This document shows positions 43,767-52,202 of a stretch of DNA of 64,000 nucleotides, piece after piece. A model generated the notes under the pieces. It searched no databases, was not told where the DNA came from, and was given only the letters and a program-made list of their open reading frames with translations. Source of the stretch: Labrys monachus (GTDB taxonomy: Bacteria; Pseudomonadota; Alphaproteobacteria; Rhizobiales; Labraceae); contig NZ_JAUSVK010000001.1 in assembly GCF_030814655.1 (NCBI RefSeq), forward strand, positions 5,649,001 through 5,713,000, given 5' to 3'. The position numbers were made by a program, and so were the translations under genes. The stretch's first letter is position 1. Every line of letters starts with the position of its first letter.

Positions 43767-45092
43767 TCAAAATCCCTGTCCGGGGATCCAGTTCGTCCCC
43801 GCCAGCGGCACGCGCGCCATGGCGGCGGCCTCGATGGTGAGGGCGCACAGATCCTCAGGCTCGAGATTGTGGACATGGTTCTTGCCGCAGGCGCGCGCGA
43901 TGGTCTGCGCCTCCAGCGTCATCACCTTGAGGTAGTTGGCGAGGCGGCGGCCGGCGAGGATCGGGTCGAGCCGTTCCATCAGCGCGGGATCCTGCGTGGT
44001 GATGCCGGCGGGATCCCTGCCCTCGTGCCAGTCGTCATAGGCACCGGCGGTGGTGCCGAGCTTCTGATATTCCTCCTCGTGGATCGGATCATTGTCGCCG
44101 ATGGCGACGAGCGCCGCCGTGCCGATCGAGACGGCGTCCGCGCCGAGCGCCAGCGCCTTGGCGACGTCGGCGCCGTTGCGGATGCCGCCGGAGACGATGA
44201 GCTGCACCTTGCGGTGCATGCCGAGGTCCTGCAGGGCCTGCACCGCGGGCCGCACGCAGGCCAGCGTCGGCTGGCCGACATTCTCGATGAAGACTTCCTG
44301 GGTGGCGGCGGTGCCGCCCTGCATGCCGTCGAGCACCACGACGTCGGCGCCCGCCTTCACGGCGAGGGCGATATCATAATAAGGCCGCGCCCCGCCGACC
44401 TTCACATAGATCGGCTTCTCCCAATCGGTGATCTCGCGCAGCTCCATGATCTTGATCTCGAGATCGTCGGGGCCGGTCCAGTCCGGATGGCGCGAGGCCG
44501 AACGCTGGTCGATGCCCTTGGGCAGCGTGCGCATCTGCGCCACGCGGTCGGAGATCTTCTGGCCGAGCAGCATGCCGCCGCCGCCGGGCTTGGCGCCCTG
44601 CCCGACCACGATCTCGATGGCGTCGGCCTTGCGCAGGTCGTCCGGGTTCATGCCGTAGCGCGAAGGCAGATATTGATAGACGAGCAGCTGCGAATGGCCG
44701 CGCTCCTCCGCCGTCATGCCGCCGTCGCCGGTGGTGGTCGAGGTGCCCGCCAGCGTCGCCCCGCGGCCGAGGGCCTCCTTGGCGCGGCCCGACAGCGAGC
44801 CGAAGCTCATGCCGGCGATGGTGATGGGAATCTTCAGCTCGATCGGCTTCTTCGCGAAGCGCGAGCCGAGCACGACGTTGGTCGCGCATTTCTCGCGATA
44901 GCCCTCGAGCGGATAGCGCGACATCGAGGCGCCGAGGAAGAGGAGGTCGTCGAAATGCGGCACCTTGCGCTTCGCGCCGCCACCCCGGATGTCATAGATG
45001 CCGGTGGTCGCGGCGCGCCGGATTTCCGACAGGGTGTAATCGTCGAAGGTCGCCGATTTGCGCGGCGTGGTCGGCGGATTGTGGTAGCTCAT
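43767..45092 (-). CDS. mgsC: N-methylglutamate synthase subunit C (FMN-binding glutamate synthase domain)
   Basis: Protein of 441 residues matching the central FMN domain of glutamate synthase: ITIAGMSFGSLSGRAKEALGRGA, TSTTTGDGGMTAEER, VGQGAKPGGGGMLLGQK, IYVKVGGARPYYDIALAVKAGAD, DGMQGGTAATQEVF and LIVSGGIRNGADVAKALALGAD. Cysteines near the cluster region are few. In MgsABC this subunit converts gamma-glutamylmethylamide-derived methylamine and a 2-oxoglutarate/glutamate unit into N-methylglutamate. It follows mgsB after a 101-base gap filled by a palindromic repeat and precedes gmaS. Confidence 0.85.
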   Translation of the reverse strand: MSYHNPPTTPRKSATFDDYTLSEIRRAATTGIYDIRGGGAKRKVPHFDDLLFLGASMSRYPLEGYREKCATNVVLGSRFAKKPIELKIPITIAGMSFGSLSGRAKEALGRGATLAGTSTTTGDGGMTAEERGHSQLLVYQYLPSRYGMNPDDLRKADAIEIVVGQGAKPGGGGMLLGQKISDRVAQMRTLPKGIDQRSASRHPDWTGPDDLEIKIMELREITDWEKPIYVKVGGARPYYDIALAVKAGADVVVLDGMQGGTAATQEVFIENVGQPTLACVRPAVQALQDLGMHRKVQLIVSGGIRNGADVAKALALGADAVSIGTAALVAIGDNDPIHEEEYQKLGTTAGAYDDWHEGRDPAGITTQDPALMERLDPILAGRRLANYLKVMTLEAQTIARACGKNHVHNLEPEDLCALTIEAAAMARVPLAGTNWIPGQGF

Positions 45093-45114
45093 GACGGGAT
45101 TCCGGGAGAGGGCT

Positions 45115-45188
45115 GGGACCGCAGGCATCCTGCCTGCTCTTGGAGACGTCGAGGTTTCAGGAAGAACAGGCAGGATGCCTGCGGTCCC
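45115..45188. repeat. Palindromic repeat (copy E) between mgsB and mgsC
   Basis: gggaccgcaggcatcctgcc at the left and, inverted, caggatgcctgcggtccc at the right, nearly perfect arms of about 25 bases. Its closest relative is copy F inside mgdA-mgdB. Confidence 0.85.
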
Positions 45189-45193
45189 GGGGC

Positions 45194-45880
45194 TCAATAC
45201 GCATCCGCATTGTCGATGTTGAAATTGTAGAGCTTCCTCGCCGATCCATAGCGCTTGAAGTCGGACGGCTCGGCATCGGTGATGCCGGCCCTGGCGAGCA
45301 GGCCCGCCAGGATCTCGACATGCTCGGGCCGCATCTCCTTCTCGATGCAGTCGGCACCGAGACTCTTGACCGCGCCGCGCACGAAGAGCCGCGCCTCGTA
45401 GATGGAATCGCCGAGCGCGTCGCCCGCATCGCCGCAGACGACGAGATTGCCGGACTGGGCCATGAAGGCGGACATATGGCCGATATTGCCCTTCACCACG
45501 ATGTCGATGCCCTTCATCGAGATGCCGCAGCGCGAGGAGGCGTTGCCCTCGATCACCAGGAGGCCGCCCTTGCCGGTGGCGCCCGCATATTGGCTGGCAT
45601 CGCCCTTGATGCGCACCTCGCCCGACATCATGTTCTCGGCGACGCCGGGGCCGGCCGACCCATGCACGGTGATGGTCGCGTCCTTGTTCATGCCGGCGCA
45701 GTAATAGCCGACGCTGCCCCTGATATCGATGCTGATCGGCGCGTCGACGCCGACGGCGACCGCATGCGACCCCTTGGGATTGACGACTTCCCAGGATGTG
45801 GCGTTGGTGCCCGCCTTCTGCTGGTGCAGAACCTGGTTCAGCTCGCGCAAGGCGACCTTGGCGAGATCGACTGTCTCCAT
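45194..45880 (-). CDS. mgsB: N-methylglutamate synthase subunit B (GXGXG glutamate synthase domain)
   Basis: Protein of 228 residues equivalent to the C-terminal beta-helix domain of glutamate synthase large subunit. Repeating strands with GSVGYYCAGMNKDATITVHG, GPGVAENMMSGEVRIKGDAS, GKGGLLVIEGNASSRCG and GNLVVCGDAGDALGDSIY show the GXGXG repeat pattern. In other bacteria this domain is fused in GltB; here it is a separate gene, typical of MgsABC. The preceding gene stop lies three bases upstream of a GTG; ATG 45880 with GGGAG upstream is chosen. Confidence 0.85.
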   Translation of the reverse strand: METVDLAKVALRELNQVLHQQKAGTNATSWEVVNPKGSHAVAVGVDAPISIDIRGSVGYYCAGMNKDATITVHGSAGPGVAENMMSGEVRIKGDASQYAGATGKGGLLVIEGNASSRCGISMKGIDIVVKGNIGHMSAFMAQSGNLVVCGDAGDALGDSIYEARLFVRGAVKSLGADCIEKEMRPEHVEILAGLLARAGITDAEPSDFKRYGSARKLYNFNIDNADAY

Positions 45881-45883
45881 CAC

Positions 45884-46780
45884 TCAACGCTCCCAGAAAT
45901 AGACGGTGGCCGGCTCGGGCTCCCACACCTTGGCATCCTCGATGCCGGGGAGGTTGACGAGCGCGCGATATTCCGAACCGAAGGCGACATAGCGGTCGGT
46001 CTCGGCCAGCACGGCCGGCTTGCAGGCGACGGGATCGCGCAGGACGCCGAAGCCGTCCTTGGTGCCGACGACGAAGGTGTAGAAGCCGTCGAGGTCGTCG
46101 AGGCCCTTTTCGAGCGCCTGGCCGAGATTGAGGCCCTGGTTCATGCGCCAGGTGAGATAGGCGGCCGCGACCTCGGTGTCGTTCTCGGTCTCGAAGGTCA
46201 TGCCGTCATGCTTGAGCTCGCGGCGAAGATTGTTGTGGTTGGACAGCGAGCCGTTGTGGACGAGGCATTCGTCCGCGCCGGTCGAGAAGGGATGGGCGCC
46301 GAGCGTCGTCACCGCCGATTCCGTCGCCATGCGGGTATGGCCGATGCCGTGGGTGCCCGACATCTGCGAGAGGGAGAAGCGCTCGGCGACCTCGGTGGGA
46401 TAGCCGACCTCCTTGTAGATCTCGATCGTCTCGCCCGTGCCCATGATGCGGATCGAAGGGCGCGCCGTCCGGATCGCCTCGCGCGCCGCCGACGCCTTGT
46501 CGGCGGCCACCGTCAGCACGGCATGGGTGTCCTTGCGGGCGATGAGCACCTCGCCGCCGACCGCGCCGCCCACCAGTTCGGCGAGCCCGTCGAAGTCCTG
46601 GCCGGGATCGGCCGACTGCACGGTGATCTTCGCCTTGCCCGAGCTCGGCGCGCCGTAGACGGCGAAGCCGGCCGAATCCGGGCCGCGATCGCACATCGTC
46701 GTCAGCATGCCCGAAAGGAGCGCTCCCAATTGAGGCTCGAGGCTCTTGTCCTTGAGAAATAGGCCGACAATGCCGCACAT
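45884..46780 (-). CDS. mgsA: N-methylglutamate synthase subunit A (class II glutamine amidotransferase)
   Basis: Protein of 298 residues. It begins MCGIVGLFLKD, so Cys2 becomes the N-terminal nucleophile after Met removal, as in all class II amidotransferases. Further signatures: MCDRGPDSAGFAVYG, GIGHTRMATESAV, AHPFSTGADECLVHNGSLSNH and ENDTEVAAAYLTW. It would release methylamine or ammonia from the glutamyl amide for transfer to the synthase subunits. First gene of the mgsABC-gmaS run; a 135-base gap with AT-rich bases upstream probably contains the promoter. Confidence 0.87.
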   Translation of the reverse strand: MCGIVGLFLKDKSLEPQLGALLSGMLTTMCDRGPDSAGFAVYGAPSSGKAKITVQSADPGQDFDGLAELVGGAVGGEVLIARKDTHAVLTVAADKASAAREAIRTARPSIRIMGTGETIEIYKEVGYPTEVAERFSLSQMSGTHGIGHTRMATESAVTTLGAHPFSTGADECLVHNGSLSNHNNLRRELKHDGMTFETENDTEVAAAYLTWRMNQGLNLGQALEKGLDDLDGFYTFVVGTKDGFGVLRDPVACKPAVLAETDRYVAFGSEYRALVNLPGIEDAKVWEPEPATVYFWER

Positions 46781-46915
46781 GGCCCTGCCCTCGTCCTGTT
46801 GATCATGTCAGGACCGTAGCAGCTTCATCGGCGCCCCTCAACTGCCAAGAATGATTTTTTCATGCCAGGCAACAGGATCTTCAGAAAATTATATTCCTGA
46901 GGTGAATATAGCCCG

Positions 46916-47197
46916 TTATGCCTGGCGCCGCCAGCGTTCCCGGCGCAGGCGCGCCGAGCGATAGGCGTCGGGCACGGACAGCGCCCACACGAAGAGGCCG
47001 CCGGCCATGCGCCCGACCGCCGAGATGTCGGGCGTGGTGGCGTGCCAGCTCAGCAAGGCGAGCAGCAGCGCGAAGAAGGCGAAGCCGAGGCCTCGGGCCT
47101 GCCGGCCGAGCGCGACATGGCCGGCGCCGGGAAGCACCACCGCCAGCGCCAGCACGAGACGGGGATCGATCGGTTTCGCAGAAGCCATGATTGTCAT
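46916..47197 (-). CDS. Small membrane protein of unknown function
   Basis: Protein of 93 residues with two or three hydrophobic segments (LVLALAVVLPGAGHVALG, FAFFALLLALLSWHA, a weaker one with FVWALSV) and an Arg-rich end. The G-A-G-H motif after the first segment is seen in short membrane proteins of unknown role. ATG 47197 overlaps the upstream stop (ATGA), so it is the last gene of the six-gene transport operon. No family name can be given. Confidence 0.7.
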   Translation of the reverse strand: MTIMASAKPIDPRLVLALAVVLPGAGHVALGRQARGLGFAFFALLLALLSWHATTPDISAVGRMAGGLFVWALSVPDAYRSARLRRERWRRQA

Positions 47198-47925
47198 GTC
47201 GGGCCATGCCGGGGGTTGCCGATCCGGCGCGCCGCGCACCGGTCCATCTCGGAAGCGGCGGCATCGCGGGCCGGCCGCAGGGCCGCCGCGACGGCGTCGA
47301 GGCCGTCATGCAGCCGGACGAGATCCGCCGGGCCGACCCGCTCCTCGCCGAAATCGCATTGCCGCAGCAGGAGATGCTGGCCGCGGCGCCCTTCGGCCGC
47401 CTGCCAGACGGCGCGCAGACCCCGGGGCGTCAAGGCGACTTCCTTGACCCTGGGATCGGCCAGCAGGCGGGCCATCGGCTCGGCGACGAGCGGGAGGAAG
47501 GCCGCGACCTCGGGGCCGGAGGCCCGCAGCAGCACGTCGGGCGCAAAGGGCGGCGGCGCGTCGAGCCGCTGCCCGAGCCGCGGCGTCAGCGCGTAGAATT
47601 CGGCCCCCGACGGCCGGGCGAGCACGCCGAGCGCCGCCCGCACCGGCTGGGGATCGATCAGGGTCAGCACCATCCACAATTGCGGCAGGCGCCGGATCGT
47701 CATCGAATCCGGCACGAACTCGATCTCGACGCGGCGGCCGGCAATGATGCCGGCGAGCCGGGGAAAGCCGTCGCCGCCCGGCGTGACGGCGGCGGTGTCG
47801 AACAGGGGCAGGCAGTCGGCCAGGCGCCGGCTCCGCCGGCCGCGCTGCGCCGCCTTCTCGCGCTGCATCAGCCATGCGAGCAGCGCGAGACCGGCAAGGC
47901 CGGCGAGGAGCGGGAGCATCGGCAT
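47194..47925 (-). CDS. Hypothetical protein with one N-terminal membrane anchor
   Basis: Protein of 243 residues: one hydrophobic segment at residues 3-20 (LPLLAGLAGLALLAWLM), a basic stretch, then a soluble domain of about 200 residues with RRVEIEFVPDSMTIRRLPQL and LDAPPPFAPDVLLRASGPEV. I recognise no family. The gene starts 9 bases after the permease stop and overlaps the next gene (ATGA), so it is part of the same transcript. Its place suggests a role beside the permease, inside the cytoplasmic membrane. Confidence 0.7.
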   Translation of the reverse strand: MPMLPLLAGLAGLALLAWLMQREKAAQRGRRSRRLADCLPLFDTAAVTPGGDGFPRLAGIIAGRRVEIEFVPDSMTIRRLPQLWMVLTLIDPQPVRAALGVLARPSGAEFYALTPRLGQRLDAPPPFAPDVLLRASGPEVAAFLPLVAEPMARLLADPRVKEVALTPRGLRAVWQAAEGRRGQHLLLRQCDFGEERVGPADLVRLHDGLDAVAAALRPARDAAASEMDRCAARRIGNPRHGPT

Positions 47926-47933
47926 CGCCGCGC

Positions 47934-49340
47934 TCAATAGCCCCGCGGCCGCGGCCAGGGCATGGTGAACTGGTCGCCGCGCCGCACGAATTTGTAGCGG
48001 TGGAAGGCGAACCACATGGACACCACGATGTAGAAGACCATCATCGCGAGGAGCTGGGTGCCGTAGCCCAGGAACACCGCGAAATAGGTCGCCGCGCACA
48101 GCACGAACAGCACGATGGCCGGCAGCGGGTGCAGCGGATGGACATAGCCGCGGCGGATCGAGCCGAGCGGCCATTTGGAGCGGAACATCATCATGTTGAA
48201 GGACATGAAGGTGTAGCCGAGCAAGCCCGACAGGATCGAGAAGGTCACGACCTGGTCGAGCGGCGCGCCGAGCGCGAAGATGAGCGCTATCGGCACCAGG
48301 AAGAAGATCGAGCGGAAGGGTGTGCGGTATTTCGGATGCACGGCACCGAACCAGGCCGGCATGTAGCGGTCGCGCCCCATCGAGAACCAGGCGCGCGAGG
48401 CGTCGTTGATGCAGCCATTGGCCGAGGCCAGGGTCGAGAAGATCGTGCCGATGAAGAGCAGCACCATCAGCGAGGTCGAGCCGGTCAGCCGCGCGGCGTC
48501 GAACAGCGGCGTCGTCGCCTGCCCGAGATATTCCCACGGCATCAGGCTGACGCAGACATACCAGGTCATCGCGGCGGCGATCAGCAGGGTGATCATGCCC
48601 AGCATGGTGCCGAGGGGCAGCGAGCGCGCGGGCGAGCGCACCTCCTCGGCCGCCTGGGTGGTACCCTCGATGCCGAGATAGAACCACAGGCCGAAATGCA
48701 GCGAGGCGATGACGCCGAGCCAGCCATAGGGCAGGCCGCCGAGCAGCTCGTTCGGCTTGAGCAGATCGTGCGACCATGGGCGCACGCCGAAGAACAGCAC
48801 GACGATGGCGACGAAGGCGATGGCGGTGATGACGAGGTTGAAGGTCAGCGTGGCGTAGACGCCGCGATAGTTCAGCAGCGCCAAGGCCATGATGGTCAGC
48901 ACGATGAAGGGCTTGTCGTGCACGCCGTCGAAGCCGGCCATGCCGCCGACGGTCTGGATGAGATAGCCGGCCGTGATGGCGTTGGCGGCTTCGAGCATGG
49001 TGTAGGCCATGACGAGGAACAGGCCGACATTGAAGGCCATCAGCGGCCCGACGATGTGCTTGGCCTGCGCATATTGCCCCCCGGCGGCGGCGACCGTCGA
49101 GGTCACCTCCGAATCGATCATGGCGACGCAGGTGTAGAGCAGCCCCGCCGTCCAGCAGGCGATGAGCGCGGCAAGCCCGCCGCCCTTGCCGACGGCGAAG
49201 TTCCAGCCCATGAACTCGCCGACCAGCACGATGCCGACCCCCAGCGCCCAGACATGGGCGGGGCCGAGCACGCGCAGGAGCGAGATCTTCTCGCCATGGA
49301 TGACGGTGACAGCTGTCCCGTCGGTGGTGATCTCGCTCAT
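47934..49340 (-). CDS. APC family amino acid/amine permease
   Basis: Inner-membrane permease of 468 residues with about twelve hydrophobic segments. The start HVWALGVGIVLVGEFMGWNF and the GGQYAQAKHIVGP and GIEGTTQAAEEVRSPARSLP segments are the APC superfamily pattern (substrate-binding glycine-rich helix 1, helix 6 region). Similar to ethanolamine or amino-acid permeases. Because it lies between the mgs and mgd genes, methylamine, methylated amino acids or a related amine is the likely substrate (inferred). The start overlaps the preceding small gene by four bases. Confidence 0.88.
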   Translation of the reverse strand: MSEITTDGTAVTVIHGEKISLLRVLGPAHVWALGVGIVLVGEFMGWNFAVGKGGGLAALIACWTAGLLYTCVAMIDSEVTSTVAAAGGQYAQAKHIVGPLMAFNVGLFLVMAYTMLEAANAITAGYLIQTVGGMAGFDGVHDKPFIVLTIMALALLNYRGVYATLTFNLVITAIAFVAIVVLFFGVRPWSHDLLKPNELLGGLPYGWLGVIASLHFGLWFYLGIEGTTQAAEEVRSPARSLPLGTMLGMITLLIAAAMTWYVCVSLMPWEYLGQATTPLFDAARLTGSTSLMVLLFIGTIFSTLASANGCINDASRAWFSMGRDRYMPAWFGAVHPKYRTPFRSIFFLVPIALIFALGAPLDQVVTFSILSGLLGYTFMSFNMMMFRSKWPLGSIRRGYVHPLHPLPAIVLFVLCAATYFAVFLGYGTQLLAMMVFYIVVSMWFAFHRYKFVRRGDQFTMPWPRPRGY

Positions 49341-49519
49341 TTCGCCCCCCGATGCGTGGGATCGATCACCAGATCATCCTCGATTTCGCCTTCGCGTGAA
49401 GACATCAGCACATCCTCGGAATAGCTCGTATTGGTCTTGACGAGGTCGTAGAGCAGCCAGGCGCCGATCAGGATCGAAACCGCCCAGGCGAGGTATTCGA
49501 GCCACTGGAAAGCGTTCAT
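49337..49519 (-). CDS. Small single-span membrane protein of the permease operon
   Basis: Protein of 60 residues with one hydrophobic segment (LEYLAWAVSILIGAWLLYDL) and an acidic tail. It overlaps the permease start by four bases (ATGA) and lies 10 bases after the preceding gene. Probably an accessory membrane subunit; no family recognised. Confidence 0.75.
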   Translation of the reverse strand: MNAFQWLEYLAWAVSILIGAWLLYDLVKTNTSYSEDVLMSSREGEIEDDLVIDPTHRGAK

Positions 49520-49529
49520 CGATTTCCCC

Positions 49530-49949
49530 TCACTTGCCGTCGAACCGCTCGGCGATCACGTCCCGGTATTCCTTCTCCGAAAAGCGGAGCAGGAAGCCGA
49601 AATAGACGAGGACCACCAAGGCGGTGAGCAGGAACATCGGCCAGGAGAAGCTGTAGTCGAAGCGTGAGGCGATGACCGGCGCGGCGGTGTCGGCGGTGTA
49701 GCCGAGCTTTTCCCAGATGCCCTGCATGAGCGGCGTCTGCCCCATGCCGGCCCAGCTCTTGTCGGCGAAGGAAAGGTCGATCTTGCCGCCGCCGGCGAGG
49801 CCGAAATAGACGGGGGCGAACAGGCTCGCCACCACGAGCACGAGGAGGACGGCCGAATCGACGACCTGGCCGACCATCGACTGTTCCGGCGGCCGGTAGG
49901 GCGGCTTCTTCGCCCGGGTGGACTTGTCCGCGAGAGGAGATTTGGCCAT
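49530..49949 (-). CDS. Membrane protein with two spans, permease operon
   Basis: Protein of 139 residues: basic N-terminus with a KKPPYRPPE segment, one membrane span (VVDSAVLLVLVVASLFAPVY), an extracytoplasmic loop of about 50 residues (KSWAGMGQTPLMQGIWEKLG), a second span (MFLLTALVVLVYFGFLL) and a short end. Start ATG 49949 lies eight bases after the first operon gene. I recognise no family, but its shape suggests a subunit that works with the permease or its neighbours. Confidence 0.78.
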   Translation of the reverse strand: MAKSPLADKSTRAKKPPYRPPEQSMVGQVVDSAVLLVLVVASLFAPVYFGLAGGGKIDLSFADKSWAGMGQTPLMQGIWEKLGYTADTAAPVIASRFDYSFSWPMFLLTALVVLVYFGFLLRFSEKEYRDVIAERFDGK

Positions 49950-49957
49950 GGCGATCC

Positions 49958-50251
49958 TCACCTTCTCGCTTTCTTCATTTCGTCGATATAGTGGAGGTCG
50001 AGCCCGTAGAGATGCTGCTTGTCCTCGTGGTAATGGCGCAGCAGCGCCGCGATCGAGGCCGTGTTGAACAGCAGCACGAGGCCGCCCGCCACCATGAGCG
50101 CGATGGTGACGCCGGGCGAGCCGGTATCCGGCAGGACTTCCGAAAAGACGAAAAGCAACGTGAGCCACAGCACGATGATGGCGAGGTAGGACCAGGCGCG
50201 ATCGCGGCGATACATCACCTCGATCCGCGGATCCTCCGATCCCGGTGTCAT
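49958..50251 (-). CDS. Small membrane protein with two spans, first gene of the transport operon
   Basis: Protein of 97 residues: acidic start, span 1 (SYLAIIVLWLTLLFVFSEVL), span 2 (GVTIALMVAGGLVLLFNTA) and a charged end with HYHEDKQHLYGLDLHYIDEM. No family recognised. It heads a tight minus-strand operon whose genes are spaced by -4 to +10 bases: this gene, the 139-residue and 60-residue membrane proteins, the permease, the anchored 243-residue protein and the 93-residue protein. Confidence 0.75.
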   Translation of the reverse strand: MTPGSEDPRIEVMYRRDRAWSYLAIIVLWLTLLFVFSEVLPDTGSPGVTIALMVAGGLVLLFNTASIAALLRHYHEDKQHLYGLDLHYIDEMKKARR

Positions 50252-50548
50252 GAATGTTTCCTCTCTTGAATATTTGCTTCTCAGTCGGTAGGTCGAGTTA
50301 CCTCAGAGGCAATTTGTTTTTATGCCAGGAAAAGGTGCGCTCGCCTCTGCCTAAAAGTCAAGCACCGTATCCGTCAAAATGCCTGTTTTCGACCTTTGAT
50401 GCCGCTTTTTCGACCTGCGGCCCATCTGTTTAATGTGCGGAAATTTTCTTGCACTTCAGGAAGCATGCGGTAAAAGTCGAGGGGAATTCGCATCGTCGCG
50501 GGTTCGCTTCCCGAATGAGCGCCGCGTGGGTGGCGCGGAGTTGCCCGT
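50252..50548. promoter_or_regulatory. Divergent promoter region of the transport and mgdABCD operons
   Basis: The 297 bases between two divergently read operons must hold both promoters. The AT-rich stretch near 50305-50325 (aatttgtttttatgcc) is followed by atgccagga; atgccaggc also appears at 46862, upstream of mgsA. This may be a shared regulatory site, but the match is short. Confidence 0.4.
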
Positions 50549-51790
50549 ATGCCCTTGGCCCTGCTGAAATACGGCCTGAGTTCCAAGCACCGCGAAGACC
50601 CGCATTTCCGCTGGGCGCCGGAGCTCAAGAAATCCTACGACGTCGTGATCGTCGGCGCCGGCGGCCATGGCCTCGCCACCGCCTATTACCTCGCCGCCCA
50701 TCACGGCATCACCAATGTCTGCGTGCTCGAGAAGGGCTATCTGGCCGGCGGCAACACCGCGCGCAACACCACCATCGTGCGCGCCAACTATCTCACGCCG
50801 GAGGGCGTCGCCTTCTACAAGGAATCGGTCGAGCTTTTCCGCGGCCTGTCGCTCGAGCTCGACATCAACATCATGTATTCGGAGCGCGGCCATTTCACCC
50901 TCGCCCATACCGATGCGGCGATGCGCACCGCGCGCTGGCGCGCCGAGGTCAACAAGCATCTCGGCGTCGATTCGGAGCTGATCTATCCCGACGACATCGC
51001 CAGACTCTGCCCCACCATGAACATGTCGGACGAGGTGCGCTACCCGATCCTGGGCGCGCTCTACCATCCGCCGGGCGCCATCGCGCGCCACGACGCCGTC
51101 GCCTGGGGCTATGCCCGTCAGGCGATGCGCCGGGGCGTCGAGGTGCATCCGCAGACGGAAGTCACCGACGTCCTGATCGAGAACGGGCGCGCCGTCGGCG
51201 TCGAGACCAGCCGGGGCACCATCCATGCCGGCAAGGTGGTGCAGGCGGTCGCCGGCTCGTCGAGCCTGATGGCGCGCAAGGCCGGCTTCCGGCTGCCGAT
51301 CCGCACCATTCCCCTGCAGGCCTGCGTGTCCGAGCCGGTCAAGCCCATCCTCGACCAGATCGTGGTGTCGGGCTCGCTGCATGTCTACATCTCGCAATCG
51401 GCCCGCGGCGAGATGGTGATGGGCGGCGCGACCGACCCCTACGGCCTCTATTCGACCCGTTCGACCCTCGATTTCAAGGAGGGGCTGATGGGGCACATGC
51501 TGGAACTCTTCCCGTTCATGGCCGAACTGCGCGTGCTCCGGCAATGGGCGGGGATGGCCGACATGACGCCGGACTTCTCGCCCGTGATGGGCCTCACCCC
51601 GGTCGAGAACTATTACATCGACGCCGGCTGGGGCACCTGGGGCTTCAAGGCGACGCCGGTGTGCGGCAAGCGCATGGCCGAATGCGTCGCCACCGGCACC
51701 CAGCCCGGCCTCCTCAGGCCCTTCGCGCTCGACCGCTTCGACCGCTTCGACCTCGTCGGCGAAAAGGGCGCGGCCTCGGTGGGACATTGA
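50549..51790 (+). CDS. mgdA: N-methylglutamate dehydrogenase subunit A (SoxB-like FAD subunit)
   Basis: Protein of 413 residues homologous to the beta subunit of heterotetrameric sarcosine oxidase. The FAD Rossmann motif VIVGAGGHGLATAYYLA near residue 33, NTTIVRANYLTPEG (including the residue region of covalent FMN attachment in SoxB) and the C-terminal DAGWGTWGFKATPVCG are visible. It would oxidise N-methylglutamate. First gene of mgdABCD; a palindromic repeat sits between it and mgdB. Sarcosine oxidase is the alternative, but gmaS and mgsABC next door favour the N-methylglutamate pathway. Confidence 0.83.
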   Translation: MPLALLKYGLSSKHREDPHFRWAPELKKSYDVVIVGAGGHGLATAYYLAAHHGITNVCVLEKGYLAGGNTARNTTIVRANYLTPEGVAFYKESVELFRGLSLELDINIMYSERGHFTLAHTDAAMRTARWRAEVNKHLGVDSELIYPDDIARLCPTMNMSDEVRYPILGALYHPPGAIARHDAVAWGYARQAMRRGVEVHPQTEVTDVLIENGRAVGVETSRGTIHAGKVVQAVAGSSSLMARKAGFRLPIRTIPLQACVSEPVKPILDQIVVSGSLHVYISQSARGEMVMGGATDPYGLYSTRSTLDFKEGLMGHMLELFPFMAELRVLRQWAGMADMTPDFSPVMGLTPVENYYIDAGWGTWGFKATPVCGKRMAECVATGTQPGLLRPFALDRFDRFDLVGEKGAASVGH

Positions 51791-51812
51791 CGATGAGCCA
51801 GAGTTCTCCCCT

Positions 51813-51889
51813 GGGATCGCAGGCGTCCTCGCCTGCCCTTTTCGGAAACGTCTGCGGATCGAGAGCAGGCAGGGATGCCTGCGGTCCCA
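51813..51889. repeat. Palindromic repeat (copy F) between mgdA and mgdB
   Basis: gggatcgcaggcgtcctcgc at the left and, inverted, gcagggatgcctgcggtccc at the right, with ttcggaaacg in the loop. Sister of copy E between mgsB and mgsC; it widens an otherwise tight operon to a 118-base gap. Confidence 0.85.
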
Positions 51890-51908
51890 GGACCTTCGAG
51901 TGCATGCC

Positions 51909-52202
51909 ATGAAGATCATGAACTGTCCGCTCAACGGGCCGCGCAACATCTCCGAATTCGTGTGGGGCGGCGACATCAAGCCGATGCCCGATCCGGCTAC
52001 CTGCAGCGACCGGCAATGGACCGACCATCTGTTCATCGAGGACAACATCGCCGGCATCGTGCATGAATGGTGGCTGCACGCTCCCACCAATTTCTGGTTC
52101 GTCGCCCGGCGCAACACCATCACCGACGAGATCCTGGAAACCATGACGGTGGACCGCTTCTTCCAACAGACCGCTGCCGGACCGGCGGGAGAGCCCGCAT
52201 GA
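51909..52202 (+). CDS. mgdB: N-methylglutamate dehydrogenase subunit B (SoxD-like)
   Basis: Protein of 97 residues homologous to the delta subunit of heterotetrameric sarcosine oxidase. It starts MKIMNCPLNGPRNISEF, where the sarcosine oxidase subunit has two cysteines (C-P-x-C-G-P-R-N); here the second is replaced by Asn. The later part WWLHAPTNFWFVARRNT keeps the His but has no Cys where the zinc ligand is expected. So the zinc site is probably absent or altered. It overlaps mgdC by four bases (ATGA). The GTG nine bases upstream is an alternative start. Confidence 0.82.
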   Translation: MKIMNCPLNGPRNISEFVWGGDIKPMPDPATCSDRQWTDHLFIEDNIAGIVHEWWLHAPTNFWFVARRNTITDEILETMTVDRFFQQTAAGPAGEPA

